Shown in pieces: positions 9,708-20,600 of a DNA stretch of 64,000 nt (positions within the stretch are counted from its first letter, which is position 1; each line of letters opens with the position of its first letter). The DNA comes from Candidatus Zixiibacteriota bacterium (lineage in GTDB: Bacteria > Zixibacteria > MSB-5A5 > GN15 > PGXB01). Where the stretch lies: positions 124,001 through 188,000 of the forward strand of contig JAFGAL010000001.1 in the NCBI GenBank assembly GCA_016933695.1, given 5' to 3'. The notes under the pieces were generated by a model, which was not told the DNA's origin, ran no database searches, and worked only from the letters and a program-made list of their open reading frames with translations. The translations under genes and the position numbers were made by a program.

Positions 9708-11822
9708 GTGCTAACACCGGAAAAAAAGCTAGCAAAGACCATACTGCTTCTGGGATTGACCGCTCTTTTCATGGTTTGCCCCCTTTCCGCCACAACCGTG
9801 GATACTGACCGTATGGAGCAGGTTTGCCATAACTGGTTGCGCTACTTGGTGCATTCCGAAGGGTCCTGGGCGGGATCGAGCACGCCCCAAGTAATTGCCG
9901 TCGATGACATTACCGTCGAGGGAAGGCTGTTGGGGCGTTGTTTTGCGATTGCTCCCGACGGCTATGTTGTGGTTCCGGTCCTCAGGGAATTATCGCCGAT
10001 CAAGGCCTTTTCCGAAACAGGGCGTCTTGATTTCGACGATAATTCGGAACCCTGCGATTTGATTCGCGATGACCTGCGCGGTCATATTGATGATTTTGCC
10101 GTGCGGTATGGGGATATGGGTGCTGCAATGGATGATAAAACCGACGATGCCTTCGCAATCAGAATCCATAATGCCTGGAATCGGCTTCTGCTGGACGAAA
10201 AGGAATTCGACGCTTATCTGATGTCCAAAGGCGACACGAAACTGGAAGAGGTCGGACCGCTTCTGACCACCGCCTGGAGTCAAACCACACCATATAACAA
10301 TTACTGCCCGCCGGGAGATGGGGCCACGTGCGTGGTCTGGTGCCTGGCGACGGCGCTGGCACAGATATTGAATTATCACCAATGGCCGCCGGCCGGATTC
10401 GGGAATCATCTGTACTGGTGGGATGGCGATAACTCCTGCGGCGGAACCACCCCCGGTCGGACTATTTACGCCAACTTCGCGGATCGGTTGCAGTATAACG
10501 AAACAACACATGACGTTGCCGAGTTAAGTTACGAGTGCGGTGTTCCGTACAGTGTTGACTACGGCGTCTGTTACTCGATCGGGTATCCCGATCCGATTAT
10601 GACATTTCTTCCCGCCCATTTCGCGTATGCATTCCCCATTACCAAATTGCGGAGAAATAATTATGCGGCATTCGAATGGTTTGCTGCCATACAGACTGAA
10701 ATTGACAACGACCGACCGATTCATTACTTCATCTATAATCATGCCATTGTCTGCGATGGCTGGCGAACCGACAACACCCTGATGTTTTATCATATGAATT
10801 ACGGATGGGGCGGTGGGAACAACGGGTGGTATGCAGTGGACGGATTATTCTGCAACTGGACCGGATGTGATCCACAGAGAGAATACATGTATACTAATAT
10901 CTATCCCGATCGGGAATTTATGTTCTATGCCGACACCATTATCGGGACCGCTCCGCTGGACATCGCTTTCACGTCAAGTTCCGATCGCACGGTGAAAAAC
11001 TGGTCGTGGGAATTCGGGGACGGGACCACGTCCGAAACGCAGAACCCGGTGCATACCTACGATACTGCCGGCATGTATAATGTATCGCTGACCATGGACT
11101 ATGGGAATGATGAAACCCGCGGAGACACGCGAACAGATTATATCTACGTCCTGGCAGATTCTTTGTGGATTGCCGATGCATCCGGCGATGCCGGTGGAAC
11201 GGTTGAAGTAGTTATTTCGGCTCGTAACGATGCCCCGCTTGAGAAAATAACCCTGCCGGTGTTGTACGGCGGGACATTGTCCCTGACACTCGATTCGCTT
11301 TCAACGGTGGGATGTCGCACCGCGGACTTCGACACGGTATATCAGAGCCATATCGATCCGGCCAATAAAAGAGCAACATATATCCTGCAGGCGTATACCG
11401 GTGGATATTATGCCGCTCAACCCTGGTTGTTGCCGGGCACGGGGGACATCGCGCGGCTGTATTTCACGATATCGCCTTCGGGAACCGTAACGCAGGAAGC
11501 GACCATTACGGTCGGTGACTACATGACTCATGCCCTGACCTTTCACGGGGACATTTACGGATTCAAACATCTCTATCAGCCGATGATCGAAGCGGGCACG
11601 GTTGCAATCGATCTGGTGTGCGGTGATCCCAATGACGACAACGCGATCAACCTGCTGGATATTCTGTACTTGATCGATTTTATTTACGGCGAGGGTGATC
11701 CGCCGCAACCGGCAACATCGGGTGATGTCAACGCCGACGGCGCCACCAATTTGCTGGATTTGCTTTATCTGATCGACTTCCTGTACGGAACTCCGCCGGG
11801 ACCAGCCCCGAATTGTTTATGA
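9708..11822 (+). CDS. Secreted C10 (streptopain-like) peptidase with PKD domain and C-terminal dockerin-like repeats
   Basis: GTG start after AAGGAGGA; WCLATALAQILNYHQWP (Cys region), NHAIVCDGWRTDN (His region), MNYGWGGGNNGWY; PKD NWSWEFGDGTTSETQNPVHTYDTAGMYNVSL; dockerin-like DPNDDNAINLLDILYLIDFIYG...GDVNADGATNLLDLLYLIDFLYG. Confidence 0.85.
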   Translation: MLTPEKKLAKTILLLGLTALFMVCPLSATTVDTDRMEQVCHNWLRYLVHSEGSWAGSSTPQVIAVDDITVEGRLLGRCFAIAPDGYVVVPVLRELSPIKAFSETGRLDFDDNSEPCDLIRDDLRGHIDDFAVRYGDMGAAMDDKTDDAFAIRIHNAWNRLLLDEKEFDAYLMSKGDTKLEEVGPLLTTAWSQTTPYNNYCPPGDGATCVVWCLATALAQILNYHQWPPAGFGNHLYWWDGDNSCGGTTPGRTIYANFADRLQYNETTHDVAELSYECGVPYSVDYGVCYSIGYPDPIMTFLPAHFAYAFPITKLRRNNYAAFEWFAAIQTEIDNDRPIHYFIYNHAIVCDGWRTDNTLMFYHMNYGWGGGNNGWYAVDGLFCNWTGCDPQREYMYTNIYPDREFMFYADTIIGTAPLDIAFTSSSDRTVKNWSWEFGDGTTSETQNPVHTYDTAGMYNVSLTMDYGNDETRGDTRTDYIYVLADSLWIADASGDAGGTVEVVISARNDAPLEKITLPVLYGGTLSLTLDSLSTVGCRTADFDTVYQSHIDPANKRATYILQAYTGGYYAAQPWLLPGTGDIARLYFTISPSGTVTQEATITVGDYMTHALTFHGDIYGFKHLYQPMIEAGTVAIDLVCGDPNDDNAINLLDILYLIDFIYGEGDPPQPATSGDVNADGATNLLDLLYLIDFLYGTPPGPAPNCL

Positions 11823-11846
11823 GACATACACCTGTCATTCCATGAC

Positions 11847-11878
11847 AAAAGCGGGATGGGTGCCATCCCGCTTTTTTT
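11847..11878 (+). terminator. Rho-independent terminator
   Basis: AAAAGCGGGATGG-gtg-CCATCCCGCTTTTTTT. Confidence 0.9.
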
Positions 11879-11949
11879 ATATGGCAATCGTTTTCCGCCG
11901 GCTATATTTACGGCTGACCAGCTGTCAAATCATCGGGGAGGATTCTATC

Positions 11950-12708
11950 ATGTCAAAAGATGCGGGGTGGTGGCATGAGTTTTTTGTGACGTTTCGACCG
12001 GTATTCGATATCATTCCGGCCAGAAGCACCAATGCCCAGGTACGTTTTATCATCGAGAAATTGCAAGTGCGTCCCGGACACTCTTTTCTGGACTGCCCCT
12101 GCGGTATCGGGCGGATTGCCATTCCACTGGCCCAAAAAGGAATTCGGGTGACCGGCGTGGATATTACGGCATCGTATCTGGATGAAATGACCAGGCGGGC
12201 TTCTCGTCGGAAGGTGACCGTCACCGCCATCCAGGCCGATATGCGCCGGATTCGAATTCACAACGCGTTTCATGCCGCCGCCAATATGTGGACTTCTTTC
12301 GGTTTTTTCGAAAAGGAGTCCGACAACCTGCTCGTGTTAAAAAAAGTCCATAAGGCACTCAGACCGGGCGGGAAATTCCTGCTTCACCTGATCAACCGCG
12401 ACTATATCATCAGCGACTTTCGCGAACGCCTTTGGTTTGCGGCGGGCGATGTCAAGGTCCTCAATACCAACCACATGGACTACGCGACGTCGATTATGAC
12501 CACCGACTGGCATTTTATTGAAAAGGGAAAAGAAACATCGCATCGCATTACCCTGCGACTCTACCTCTATCATGAGCTGGCGGCCATGTTCCGGCAGGTG
12601 GGATTTGTCGATGTCGAGGGATACGGATCGACCAAGGGTGAACCGGTGGGTCCTGATCGACATTTTATCTATATCATCGGGACCAAGCCGGGCTGGCACG
12701 GACGATAG
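11950..12708 (+). CDS. Class I SAM-dependent methyltransferase
   Basis: FLDCPCGIGRIAIPLAQKGIRVTGVDITASYLDEM; start refined to ATG 11950 (MSKDAGWWHEF) because the upstream part overlaps the terminator. Confidence 0.85.
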   Translation: MSKDAGWWHEFFVTFRPVFDIIPARSTNAQVRFIIEKLQVRPGHSFLDCPCGIGRIAIPLAQKGIRVTGVDITASYLDEMTRRASRRKVTVTAIQADMRRIRIHNAFHAAANMWTSFGFFEKESDNLLVLKKVHKALRPGGKFLLHLINRDYIISDFRERLWFAAGDVKVLNTNHMDYATSIMTTDWHFIEKGKETSHRITLRLYLYHELAAMFRQVGFVDVEGYGSTKGEPVGPDRHFIYIIGTKPGWHGR

Positions 12709-12941
12709 TCGCATTGATAGCATTGGCCGGCAATCGCCGTGTTTCCGGATACTCTCCTGATGATCGAAATCGGTTTCCCGCCCGTCTTCGCATGCGGTTT
12801 GCCGGGCTTTTCGCTTGACAATTCGGTCATCGCATAACACCTTACACTGCACATATGCCCTTTGATATGACGGGATTTTTCGTCCCTGACCGAGCGAATT
12901 GCCGGGGGAGGAAGACTCCCTTTCATCTTTGTTGAGGATAC

Positions 12942-14696
12942 ATGAGCGGTTATAATAAAGGCATTGTTTCACACCTGCCGTCAGACATCAAGCCCGGTGA
13001 TTTCCGCCTGCTGGAGAATCAAATATTGGAATATGCCCACACCGGTGTCCCCCGCACTCCGTTTTTACAGAAAACCGCGTTGATGTTATTATCGTTTTCA
13101 TCCTGCGACGCGGTGCGCCTGATTCTGCTTGAACGTGGCCAGCGCTTCTGCTGTCTGGCCTCGAGCAATGCGGTCATTCCTTTTCGTCACGAGATCAGCC
13201 TTGCTCCGACCGGACACCCCGGCAATCCCATCTGGAGTGAACCCAACAATGACGAGTTGGAGCAGTTCTGCCGCAATATCGTCAAACGCGAAGTGGATTT
13301 CTCGAAACCGTATTTCACCCGAAACGGCAGTTTCTGGTCGGGAGATATCACACGGCTGGACATTCCGGCCATGAAAGCATCCGAGAACGGTGATTCACTC
13401 TGCATGAGTATTGACGGATCGGTGCATACCATGGCGCTGGTTCCCATTTTGGCGGCCAAGGATCGGATCGGCCTTCTGGCACTGCAAAGCGAACACAAAC
13501 AGTTCCTGTCTGAAGCGCAGATCGAATCGTACGAACATCTGGCGCACACGCTGGGGATCGCGTTCATGCACCGGCGTTTGCATGTCGCCCTGCGCGAACG
13601 GGTCAAGGAATTGACCTGCCTGTACGGCATCGCCAAGCTGGTGGCAAATCCGGAGATCACTCTTGAAGAACTTCTGCAAAAGACGGTGGAATTGCTTCCG
13701 CCGGCCTGGCTGTACCCGGATATCGCATCGGCGCAGATCGTGGTCGACCGTCGACCGTATCGCACCGCCAATTATCACAAAGGCGTCCAGAATTTGCGCA
13801 GTGATATTTTCATTGACGGGAAAAGGCGCGGATTCGTGGAAATCGGCTACCGGGAAATTCGACCGCAACTCGATGACGGCCCCTTTCTTATCGAAGAGCG
13901 CAATCTGATCGATACGATCAGCCGGGAAATCGCGGTCATTATCGAGCAAACCCAGGTTGAACATGAAAAACAGCAACTGCAGGATCAGCTTCGTCATGCC
14001 GACCGTCTGGCCACGATTGGCCAACTGGCCGCCAGTGTTACCCATGAGTTGAACGAACCGCTGGTCAACATTCTCGGTTTTGCGCAACTGGCGGTCAAAG
14101 AACCCAATATGTCGGAACAGGCACAACAGGACATCACCAAAATCATCAACGCGGCATTGCACGCCCGCGAAGTAATCAAGAAACTGCTGATCTTCGCCCG
14201 CGATACCACCGCCGCCAAAACCCTGATGAATCTCAATGACCTGGTAGAGGACGGTCTGTTCTTCCTGGAATCGCGATGCAACAAGAGCGGAATCGAGCTG
14301 GTGCGCAATCTCGCGGAAAATATGCCGGACATTATCGCCGATCATTCCCAGTTGCTTCAGGTGCTGACCAACCTGGTGGTCAATTCCATTCATGCCATGC
14401 CCGAGGGCGGAACCCTGACTCTGCATACCGCGTTCAACGAGCGTGAGGCCGTGCTGATTGTCGAGGATAGCGGGACCGGCATGACCAAAGAGGTCATGAA
14501 GAAAATCTTCAGCCCGTTTTTCACCACCAAGGACCTCGACCAGGGCACCGGGCTGGGTTTGTCGGTGGTCATGGGAATTATCAATTCCCACAGCGGAAAA
14601 ATCGACGTGGCCAGCAAGGTCGGAAGCGGCACCAAAGTAACCATTCGTCTGCCGCTGGAAACAGCCGAAGACACAGAGGAGTACGGCAATGGGTGA
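12942..14696 (+). CDS. Sensor histidine kinase (GAF-like N-terminus, HisKA/HATPase)
   Basis: H-box SVTHELNEPLVNILGFAQLA; N-box LTNLVVNSIHAMPEGG; G1/G2 VEDSGTGM...FFTTKDLDQGTGLGLSVVMGI. Confidence 0.92.
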   Translation: MSGYNKGIVSHLPSDIKPGDFRLLENQILEYAHTGVPRTPFLQKTALMLLSFSSCDAVRLILLERGQRFCCLASSNAVIPFRHEISLAPTGHPGNPIWSEPNNDELEQFCRNIVKREVDFSKPYFTRNGSFWSGDITRLDIPAMKASENGDSLCMSIDGSVHTMALVPILAAKDRIGLLALQSEHKQFLSEAQIESYEHLAHTLGIAFMHRRLHVALRERVKELTCLYGIAKLVANPEITLEELLQKTVELLPPAWLYPDIASAQIVVDRRPYRTANYHKGVQNLRSDIFIDGKRRGFVEIGYREIRPQLDDGPFLIEERNLIDTISREIAVIIEQTQVEHEKQQLQDQLRHADRLATIGQLAASVTHELNEPLVNILGFAQLAVKEPNMSEQAQQDITKIINAALHAREVIKKLLIFARDTTAAKTLMNLNDLVEDGLFFLESRCNKSGIELVRNLAENMPDIIADHSQLLQVLTNLVVNSIHAMPEGGTLTLHTAFNEREAVLIVEDSGTGMTKEVMKKIFSPFFTTKDLDQGTGLGLSVVMGIINSHSGKIDVASKVGSGTKVTIRLPLETAEDTEEYGNG

Positions 14697-16041
14697 ACAT
14701 GAATCCCGGCGACGCATTTTGGTGGTCGATGACGCCCCGGATACGCTGGAGGTCCTTCAGCGCAATCTGACCATAGAGGGGTACATGGTTATCACCGCGC
14801 CGGGAGTCGAGGAGGCCTGTCGTATCCTGGATACCGAGACATTCGATCTGGTTATCACCGATTACAAAATGCCAAAAATCACCGGTCTGGATCTGGTACG
14901 ACATGTCCGCGAAAATTTCAAGGATACCGGGATCATGATGATTACCGGGTACGCCTCGATCAACGGGGCGGTGGAAGCGGTCAAATCGGGCGCGGAGGAT
15001 TATCTGGCCAAGCCGTTCACCGAAAAGGAACTGATCGGCGCGGTTAAACGCGCTTTGGAAAAACTCGATGCCCGTCGCACGCTCGACACCGGAACGGAAA
15101 AGAAACGTCTGTCAGCCTACGGCATTCTGGGAGAATCCTCGGCGATGCAGAGGGTGTTCAAAGCAATCGAAAAAGCGGCATCCACGTCCGCAACGGTCCT
15201 GATCACGGGTGAAAGCGGAACCGGTAAGGAACTGGTGGCGCGCGCCATTCATTATAACAGTGATCGCAAATCGGCGCCGTTCGTGCCGGTCAACTGCGGC
15301 GGGATCCCCGAAGGACTTCTGGAAAGCGAGTTGTTCGGGCATGTTAAAGGCGCATTCACCGGTGCGGTCGATTCCCGCGCGGGATTTTTCCAGACCGCCG
15401 ATGGCGGAACGATTTTTCTTGATGAAGTCAGTGAGACCAGCCTGGCGATGCAGGTCAAACTCCTGCGGGTATTGCAGGACAAGGAAGTCTGTATGGTCGG
15501 GTCATCGCGATCCCGCAAAGTCGACGTGCGCATTGTCGCCGCCACCAATAAAGACCTGCTGGGACTGGTTAGAAAGGAGGTGTTTCGCGAGGATCTCTTC
15601 TTCCGACTGAGTGTGATCACCATCGCGATTCCCTCGCTTCGCAATCGCGGGAATGACATTTTCCTTTTAATGCATCACTTCCTGCGAAAATTCGCGGATG
15701 AACTCGACAAACCGCCGCTTCGCTTTTCCGACGATGCCCTGCGGATATTGAAAAACTACTACTGGCCGGGCAATGTTCGCGAGCTGGAAAATGTTATTCA
15801 GCGGCTGGTGGTCATGACCGACGGCAATGTGATCGAGGCGCCCGATCTGCCGTCGCTGATGCGTTCGTCCGGTATCCGTGCACCAAGTCTGAATCGGGCT
15901 CTTGGCGAAGTCGAACAGGAGCATATCCGAAATGTGTTAGCCAGCGTTAACGGGAATAAAACGAAAGCATCCCAGATACTCGGCATCGATCGCAAGACCC
16001 TTCGTGAAAAGCTCAAAGACGACAAGAGCTTGAACGAATAA
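14689..16041 (+). CDS. Sigma-54-dependent response regulator, NtrC family
   Basis: Receiver ILVVDDAPDTLEVLQ...VITDYKMPKITGLDL; AAA+ GESGTGKELVARAIHYNS and GAFTGA; Fis-type HTH NKTKASQILGIDRKTLREKLK. Confidence 0.95.
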   Translation: MGEHESRRRILVVDDAPDTLEVLQRNLTIEGYMVITAPGVEEACRILDTETFDLVITDYKMPKITGLDLVRHVRENFKDTGIMMITGYASINGAVEAVKSGAEDYLAKPFTEKELIGAVKRALEKLDARRTLDTGTEKKRLSAYGILGESSAMQRVFKAIEKAASTSATVLITGESGTGKELVARAIHYNSDRKSAPFVPVNCGGIPEGLLESELFGHVKGAFTGAVDSRAGFFQTADGGTIFLDEVSETSLAMQVKLLRVLQDKEVCMVGSSRSRKVDVRIVAATNKDLLGLVRKEVFREDLFFRLSVITIAIPSLRNRGNDIFLLMHHFLRKFADELDKPPLRFSDDALRILKNYYWPGNVRELENVIQRLVVMTDGNVIEAPDLPSLMRSSGIRAPSLNRALGEVEQEHIRNVLASVNGNKTKASQILGIDRKTLREKLKDDKSLNE

Positions 16042-16239
16042 GCCAAAAAATTCGGGGAATATTTCCCCGGTGGTTCAAATATCCCCAAAATTCAAGCAAT
16101 CCAATAATAGCACCGTCTTGTCAGTCGCTTATCTGTCACTGCCGAGACAATCGTGTAACAGATAATCATTCAACATGATAAGAGATTTTAATTATTAAAA
16201 TTTTGGCGTCAACAATAAATTTGTTTCGACTCTAAGTTA

Positions 16240-16255
16240 TGGTATATCATTTGCT
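16240..16255 (+). promoter_or_regulatory. Putative sigma-54 (-24/-12) promoter
   Basis: TGGTATATCATTTGCT fits TGGCAYRNNNNTTGCW with exact GG-N10-GC spacing; directly downstream of an NtrC-family gene. Confidence 0.5.
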
Positions 16256-16327
16256 TGTCGTTTAAATGTCTAAACGGAGGACAAAACCGACGACTGAAAC
16301 AAAACTGTCAGATAGCATTTGAGATAT

Positions 16328-16400
16328 AGGGACATATCAACTACCACAGGGTGACTCCTTTAAAATTAGTGGACAAGATGTGTCCCTTTTTCTTTTAATC
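16328..16400 (+). ncRNA. Structured 5' leader / attenuator-like hairpin upstream of the redox operon
   Basis: AGGGACATAT...ATGTGTCCCT followed by TTTTCTTTT, enclosing CCAC...GTGG; downstream of the putative sigma-54 promoter. Confidence 0.45.
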
Positions 16401-16447
16401 CCAGACGCTGTCTGACATCATCATCAACCGGCTCCAGAGGAACGCTT

Positions 16448-16765
16448 ATGCCGGCTCCCACCGGGGATGAGTACATTGGATTGTGCGCTACCTGCATACA
16501 CGCCCCCACTTGTGTCTATCGTGCCAGACGCGGCTACGATGCCGTATATTGCGAAATGTTCGACGATTCTCCGGAAACACCACCCGATCCACAATCAAAT
16601 AATCCGAACAATCCGACACCGCACGGGCATACCGCTTCCGCACAGAATGACAAAACTCATGAACCGGAACAGATTAAAGGTTTATGTATAAATTGCGCTC
16701 ATCGCGACACCTGCCGTCTCCCCCGCCCCCGGGGCGGCGTCTGGCATTGTGAGGAGTATGCATAA
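16448..16765 (+). CDS. Small Cys-rich protein with duplicated putative metal-binding motif
   Basis: GLCATCIHAPTCVYRARRGYDAVYCEMF and GLCINCAHRDTCRLPRPRGGVWHCEEY form a tandem duplicate; first gene of the redox operon. Confidence 0.7.
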   Translation: MPAPTGDEYIGLCATCIHAPTCVYRARRGYDAVYCEMFDDSPETPPDPQSNNPNNPTPHGHTASAQNDKTHEPEQIKGLCINCAHRDTCRLPRPRGGVWHCEEYA

Positions 16766-16789
16766 AACGAGCAGAAATGAAAGGCAGTC

Positions 16790-17641
16790 ATGACTTCTGA
16801 GCAAATCACGACAGCAAACAGGCCCAAGGGTCCCGACCAGGAACCTCTGATTGCCATTCTTGAGGAGATACAGGCCAAATACGGCTATCTTCCCGAGGAG
16901 CAATTGCGCGCCGTGGCTGAGGAAACCGGCCGGTCATTGGTGGACATTTACGGGGCCGCGACGTTTTATAAGGCTTTCAGCCTCAAACCGCGCGGGAAAC
17001 ACCTGATTTCCGTCTGTCTGGGGACCGCCTGTCACGTTCGCGGTGGACCGACCATTGTCCAGGAAGTTCAGCGTCTTCTGGGGATCAAGGCCGGCGAAAC
17101 CACGCCGGATAATGAATTCACTCTGGAAACGGTTAATTGTCTCGGTGCCTGCGCCCTCGGCCCGGTGATGGTGGTCGACGGGCATTATTTCCCCAAAGTT
17201 CAGGTTTCCAAGGTATCGGAAATTCTTGAGCACGTGCAAACCGGTCTGGATGTCATTCAAGTCGAAACCGACGAACGGGTGTTCCCGATCGAAGTTAGTT
17301 GTGCCCGGTGCAATCACAGCCTGATGGATTCCCGCCATCTGATTGACGGCCACCCGGCCATTCGGGTCACCGTTTCATTCGGCAATAAGCACGGTCGATT
17401 GACGTTGTCCAGTGTGTATGGCAGTTACAATGTCGATTGCGAATTCACGATTCCGCCCGATACGGTTGTCAACATGTTCTGTCCGCATTGTCATGCCGAA
17501 TTGATCGGTGGCGCGGCCTGCTCGGAATGCGGCGCGCCCATGGTTCCGATGATTATTCGCGGCGGAGGTGTCCTGCAAATCTGCACCCGACGAGGATGCA
17601 AGGGGCATTTGCTGGATTTGGGCGGGACCACGCTGGAATAA
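16790..17641 (+). CDS. NuoE/HndA-like [2Fe-2S] NAD(P)H oxidoreductase subunit with C-terminal zinc-ribbon-like extension
   Basis: LIAILEEIQAKYGYLPEEQLRAVAEETGRSLVDIYGAATFYKAF; CLGTACHVRGGPTIVQEV...ETVNCLGACALGPVMVVD; C-terminal CPHCHAELIGGAACSECGAPM. Confidence 0.92.
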   Translation: MTSEQITTANRPKGPDQEPLIAILEEIQAKYGYLPEEQLRAVAEETGRSLVDIYGAATFYKAFSLKPRGKHLISVCLGTACHVRGGPTIVQEVQRLLGIKAGETTPDNEFTLETVNCLGACALGPVMVVDGHYFPKVQVSKVSEILEHVQTGLDVIQVETDERVFPIEVSCARCNHSLMDSRHLIDGHPAIRVTVSFGNKHGRLTLSSVYGSYNVDCEFTIPPDTVVNMFCPHCHAELIGGAACSECGAPMVPMIIRGGGVLQICTRRGCKGHLLDLGGTTLE

Positions 17642-17677
17642 CGACGACAGAGAATTGTCGCAAGGAGTAAACAGACA

Positions 17678-20600
17678 ATGAAAAAATACTTATCGGTTCA
17701 GGAGTTTGCCGACTTTCGACAACGCATCCTGAGCGAAAAAGATGTTGAATATGACAAACCGACGCTGGTCGTCTGCGCCGGCGCCGGCGGCCAGGCCAGC
17801 GGCGCCAATGATGTCATCAGGGTCATGAAGCGGTACATTCTGGAACGCGGTCTGCAGGAACGAGTGGCCATCAAAATTACGGGATGTCACGGTTTCTGCG
17901 AAATGAATCCGTTCATTCTGGTTCAGCCGGGCCGTCACCTGTATCCAAAGCTGAAGATTGAGGATGTTTCCAAGGTTGTTGACTCCGCGGTGAACGGTTA
18001 TGTCCTTGACGGTTTGGTATACAAAGATCCTCATGACAAGAAGGTCTACCGCAATGAGGACGACATCCCCTTCTTCAAAAAACAGACCAGAAATATCATC
18101 AGCAGAAACGAAAAAATCGACCCGATTCGCATCGTCAATTACATCGAGCAGGGCGGCTATGCCGCCGCGGAAAAGGTCCTGGCCAATCCCGATCCGAACT
18201 GGATTATTGCTGAAATTCAAAAATCCGGTTTGCGGGGGCGTGGCGGCGCGGGATTTCCGACCGGCAAGAAATGGGAATTCGCCCGTGCGGCGAAAAGCCC
18301 CGACGGTCAGAAGTACATGATCTGCAACGCCGACGAGGGCGATCCCGGGGCGTATATGGATCGCAGCCTGTTGGAGGGCAATCCGCATTCGATTCTCGAG
18401 GGGCTGCTCATAGCGGGCGTCGCGATTGGTGCCACCAAGGGATATATCTATGTCCGCAGTGAATATCCGCTGGCGATCAAACATGCCATTATCGCGCTGC
18501 GCCAGGCGCGGGAAATCGGTTTACTGGGAAAGAACATCCTCGGCACCGGAATCGATTTCGACATCGACATTTTCCGCGGCGCGGGCGCCTTTGTCTGCGG
18601 TGAGGAAACCGCACTGATTAAATCCATCGAGGGCTATCGCGGCGAGCCGCGCCAGCGTCCTCCCTATCCGATCCAGAAGGGTCTATGGGGGCGGCCGACC
18701 TGTATCAACAACGTCGAAACGCTGGCCAATATCCCGCTGATTATAATCAACGGAGCCGAGGAATACGCCAAAATCGGTATTCCGGGTAATACCGGAACCA
18801 AGATTTTTTCGCTGGTCGGCAAAATCAAGACGACAGGCCTGGTGGAAATTCCTCTCGGAACCAAACTCAGCAAAGTTATCTATGACATCGGCGGAGGCCC
18901 GTCGGGCAACGCCAAAATCAAGGCGGTGCAAACCGGTGGCCCGTCGGGCGGTTGTATCCCGGCCCGTATGTTCGATCTGTCGATCGACTATGAAAGCCTG
19001 GCCAAGGCCGGCTCCATCATGGGTTCCGGCGGCATGATTGTCATGGACGACAATACCTGCATTGTCGACATCGCCAAATATTTCATGGGATTCATGAAGG
19101 ATGAATCCTGCGGCAAATGTTTCACCTGCCGTAAGGGTACCCAGCGCATGTATGAAATCCTCGAGGATATCACGCAGGGTAAGGCGACGATGGAAGACCT
19201 CGACCTGCTCGAAGAGCTGGCACTGGTGGTGCGTGACACCTCACAGTGCGGTCTGGGGCAGTCGGCCCCCAACCCGGTGCTGAGTACCCTTCGTTATTTC
19301 CGTGACGAGTACGTGCGGCACATCAAGGACAAGCGTTGCGACGCCTTTGTCTGCAAGGATCTGGTCGGGGCACCGTGCCAGTCGGCCTGTCCGCTTGACA
19401 CCGAAGCCTGGCGCTACGTGGCGCATATCGCCCGGGGCGAGTACGACGACGCGTATCGGGCAATCCGCGAGGCCAATCCGTTCCCATCGGTGTGCGGTCG
19501 CGTCTGCCATCACCCGTGCGAATCCCGATGCAAGGCGGGAACGACGGGCGGTGAACCGGTGGCGATTCGTGCTCTCAAACGGTTTATCACCGACCGTACC
19601 GATCCGTCGGTGTACAAGCCGCTCCGCGAAGTCTGGACCAACGGTGAACCGCCGCGCGTAGCGGTGATCGGCGCCGGCCCGGCCGGATTGACGACCGCGC
19701 ACTATCTTTCGCTGAAGGGATTCAAGGTCACCATCTTCGAGGCCGAGGATGAACCGGGCGGCATGCTTTACTGCGCAATCCCGGAATATCGGCTTCCGCA
19801 TGATGTGATTAGAAAAGAAATCAGCGCCCTGCTCGACGACAATATCACCCTGCGGTGCAACACCGCGCTCGGCCGAGATATCACGGTTGACGGGCTGATG
19901 GAAGAGGGGTATCAGGCGGTTCTGCTGGCGCTCGGCGCACACAAGAGCAAACCCCTGCACCTCGAAAACGAAGATGTCGAGGGGGTATATCCTTCCATAG
20001 AATTCCTGAAATCGTTCAACATGCGCGGCGGTCAGATGGCCAAAGGCCGCGTCGGTGTGATCGGCGGCGGCAACTCCGCGATCGATGCCGCGCGCACCGC
20101 CCTGCGCCAGAAGGATGTCGACAGTGTCACGATTCTATATCGCCGCACCCGCGACGAAATGCCGGCCTTCGCCGAGGAAATCGAGGCCGCCGGTCAGGAA
20201 GGCATTTTGATCGAAACGCTGGTCTCCCCGACACGGGTGATCGCCGAGGGCGGACGGCTGGTCGGTCTGGAATGCATTCGCAACGAACTTGGCGATGTCG
20301 ATTCCAGCGGACGGCGGAAACCGGTGCCGGTCAGCGGTTCCGAATACACGGTCGAACTCGACACGCTGGTGGTTGCGATCGGCGAGGATTCGGGTATCGA
20401 TGCGATCTCGCCGGCCCGCATGAGCGGCGTCGAGACGACCAAGTGGAACACGGTCAAGGTCGACCGGGGTTCGCTTCAGACCAATCGGCCCGGCGTCTTT
20501 GCGGCGGGCGACGTGGTCAGCGGGCCCAATACGGTGGTCGACGCCATCGCCGCCGGCAAACGTGCGGCGGTCATGATTGACCGGTATGTCCGCAAGGTGC

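Noticed and set aside
13395-14717. 440-aa minus-strand ORF opposite the histidine kinase
   Set aside because: Shadow ORF. The kinase on the plus strand has intact H, N and G boxes; the antisense product is Gln/His-rich without recognisable domains.
16328-16400. Known riboswitch upstream of the NuoE-like operon
   Set aside because: No conserved core of a riboswitch class I can recognise; reported only as a structured leader.
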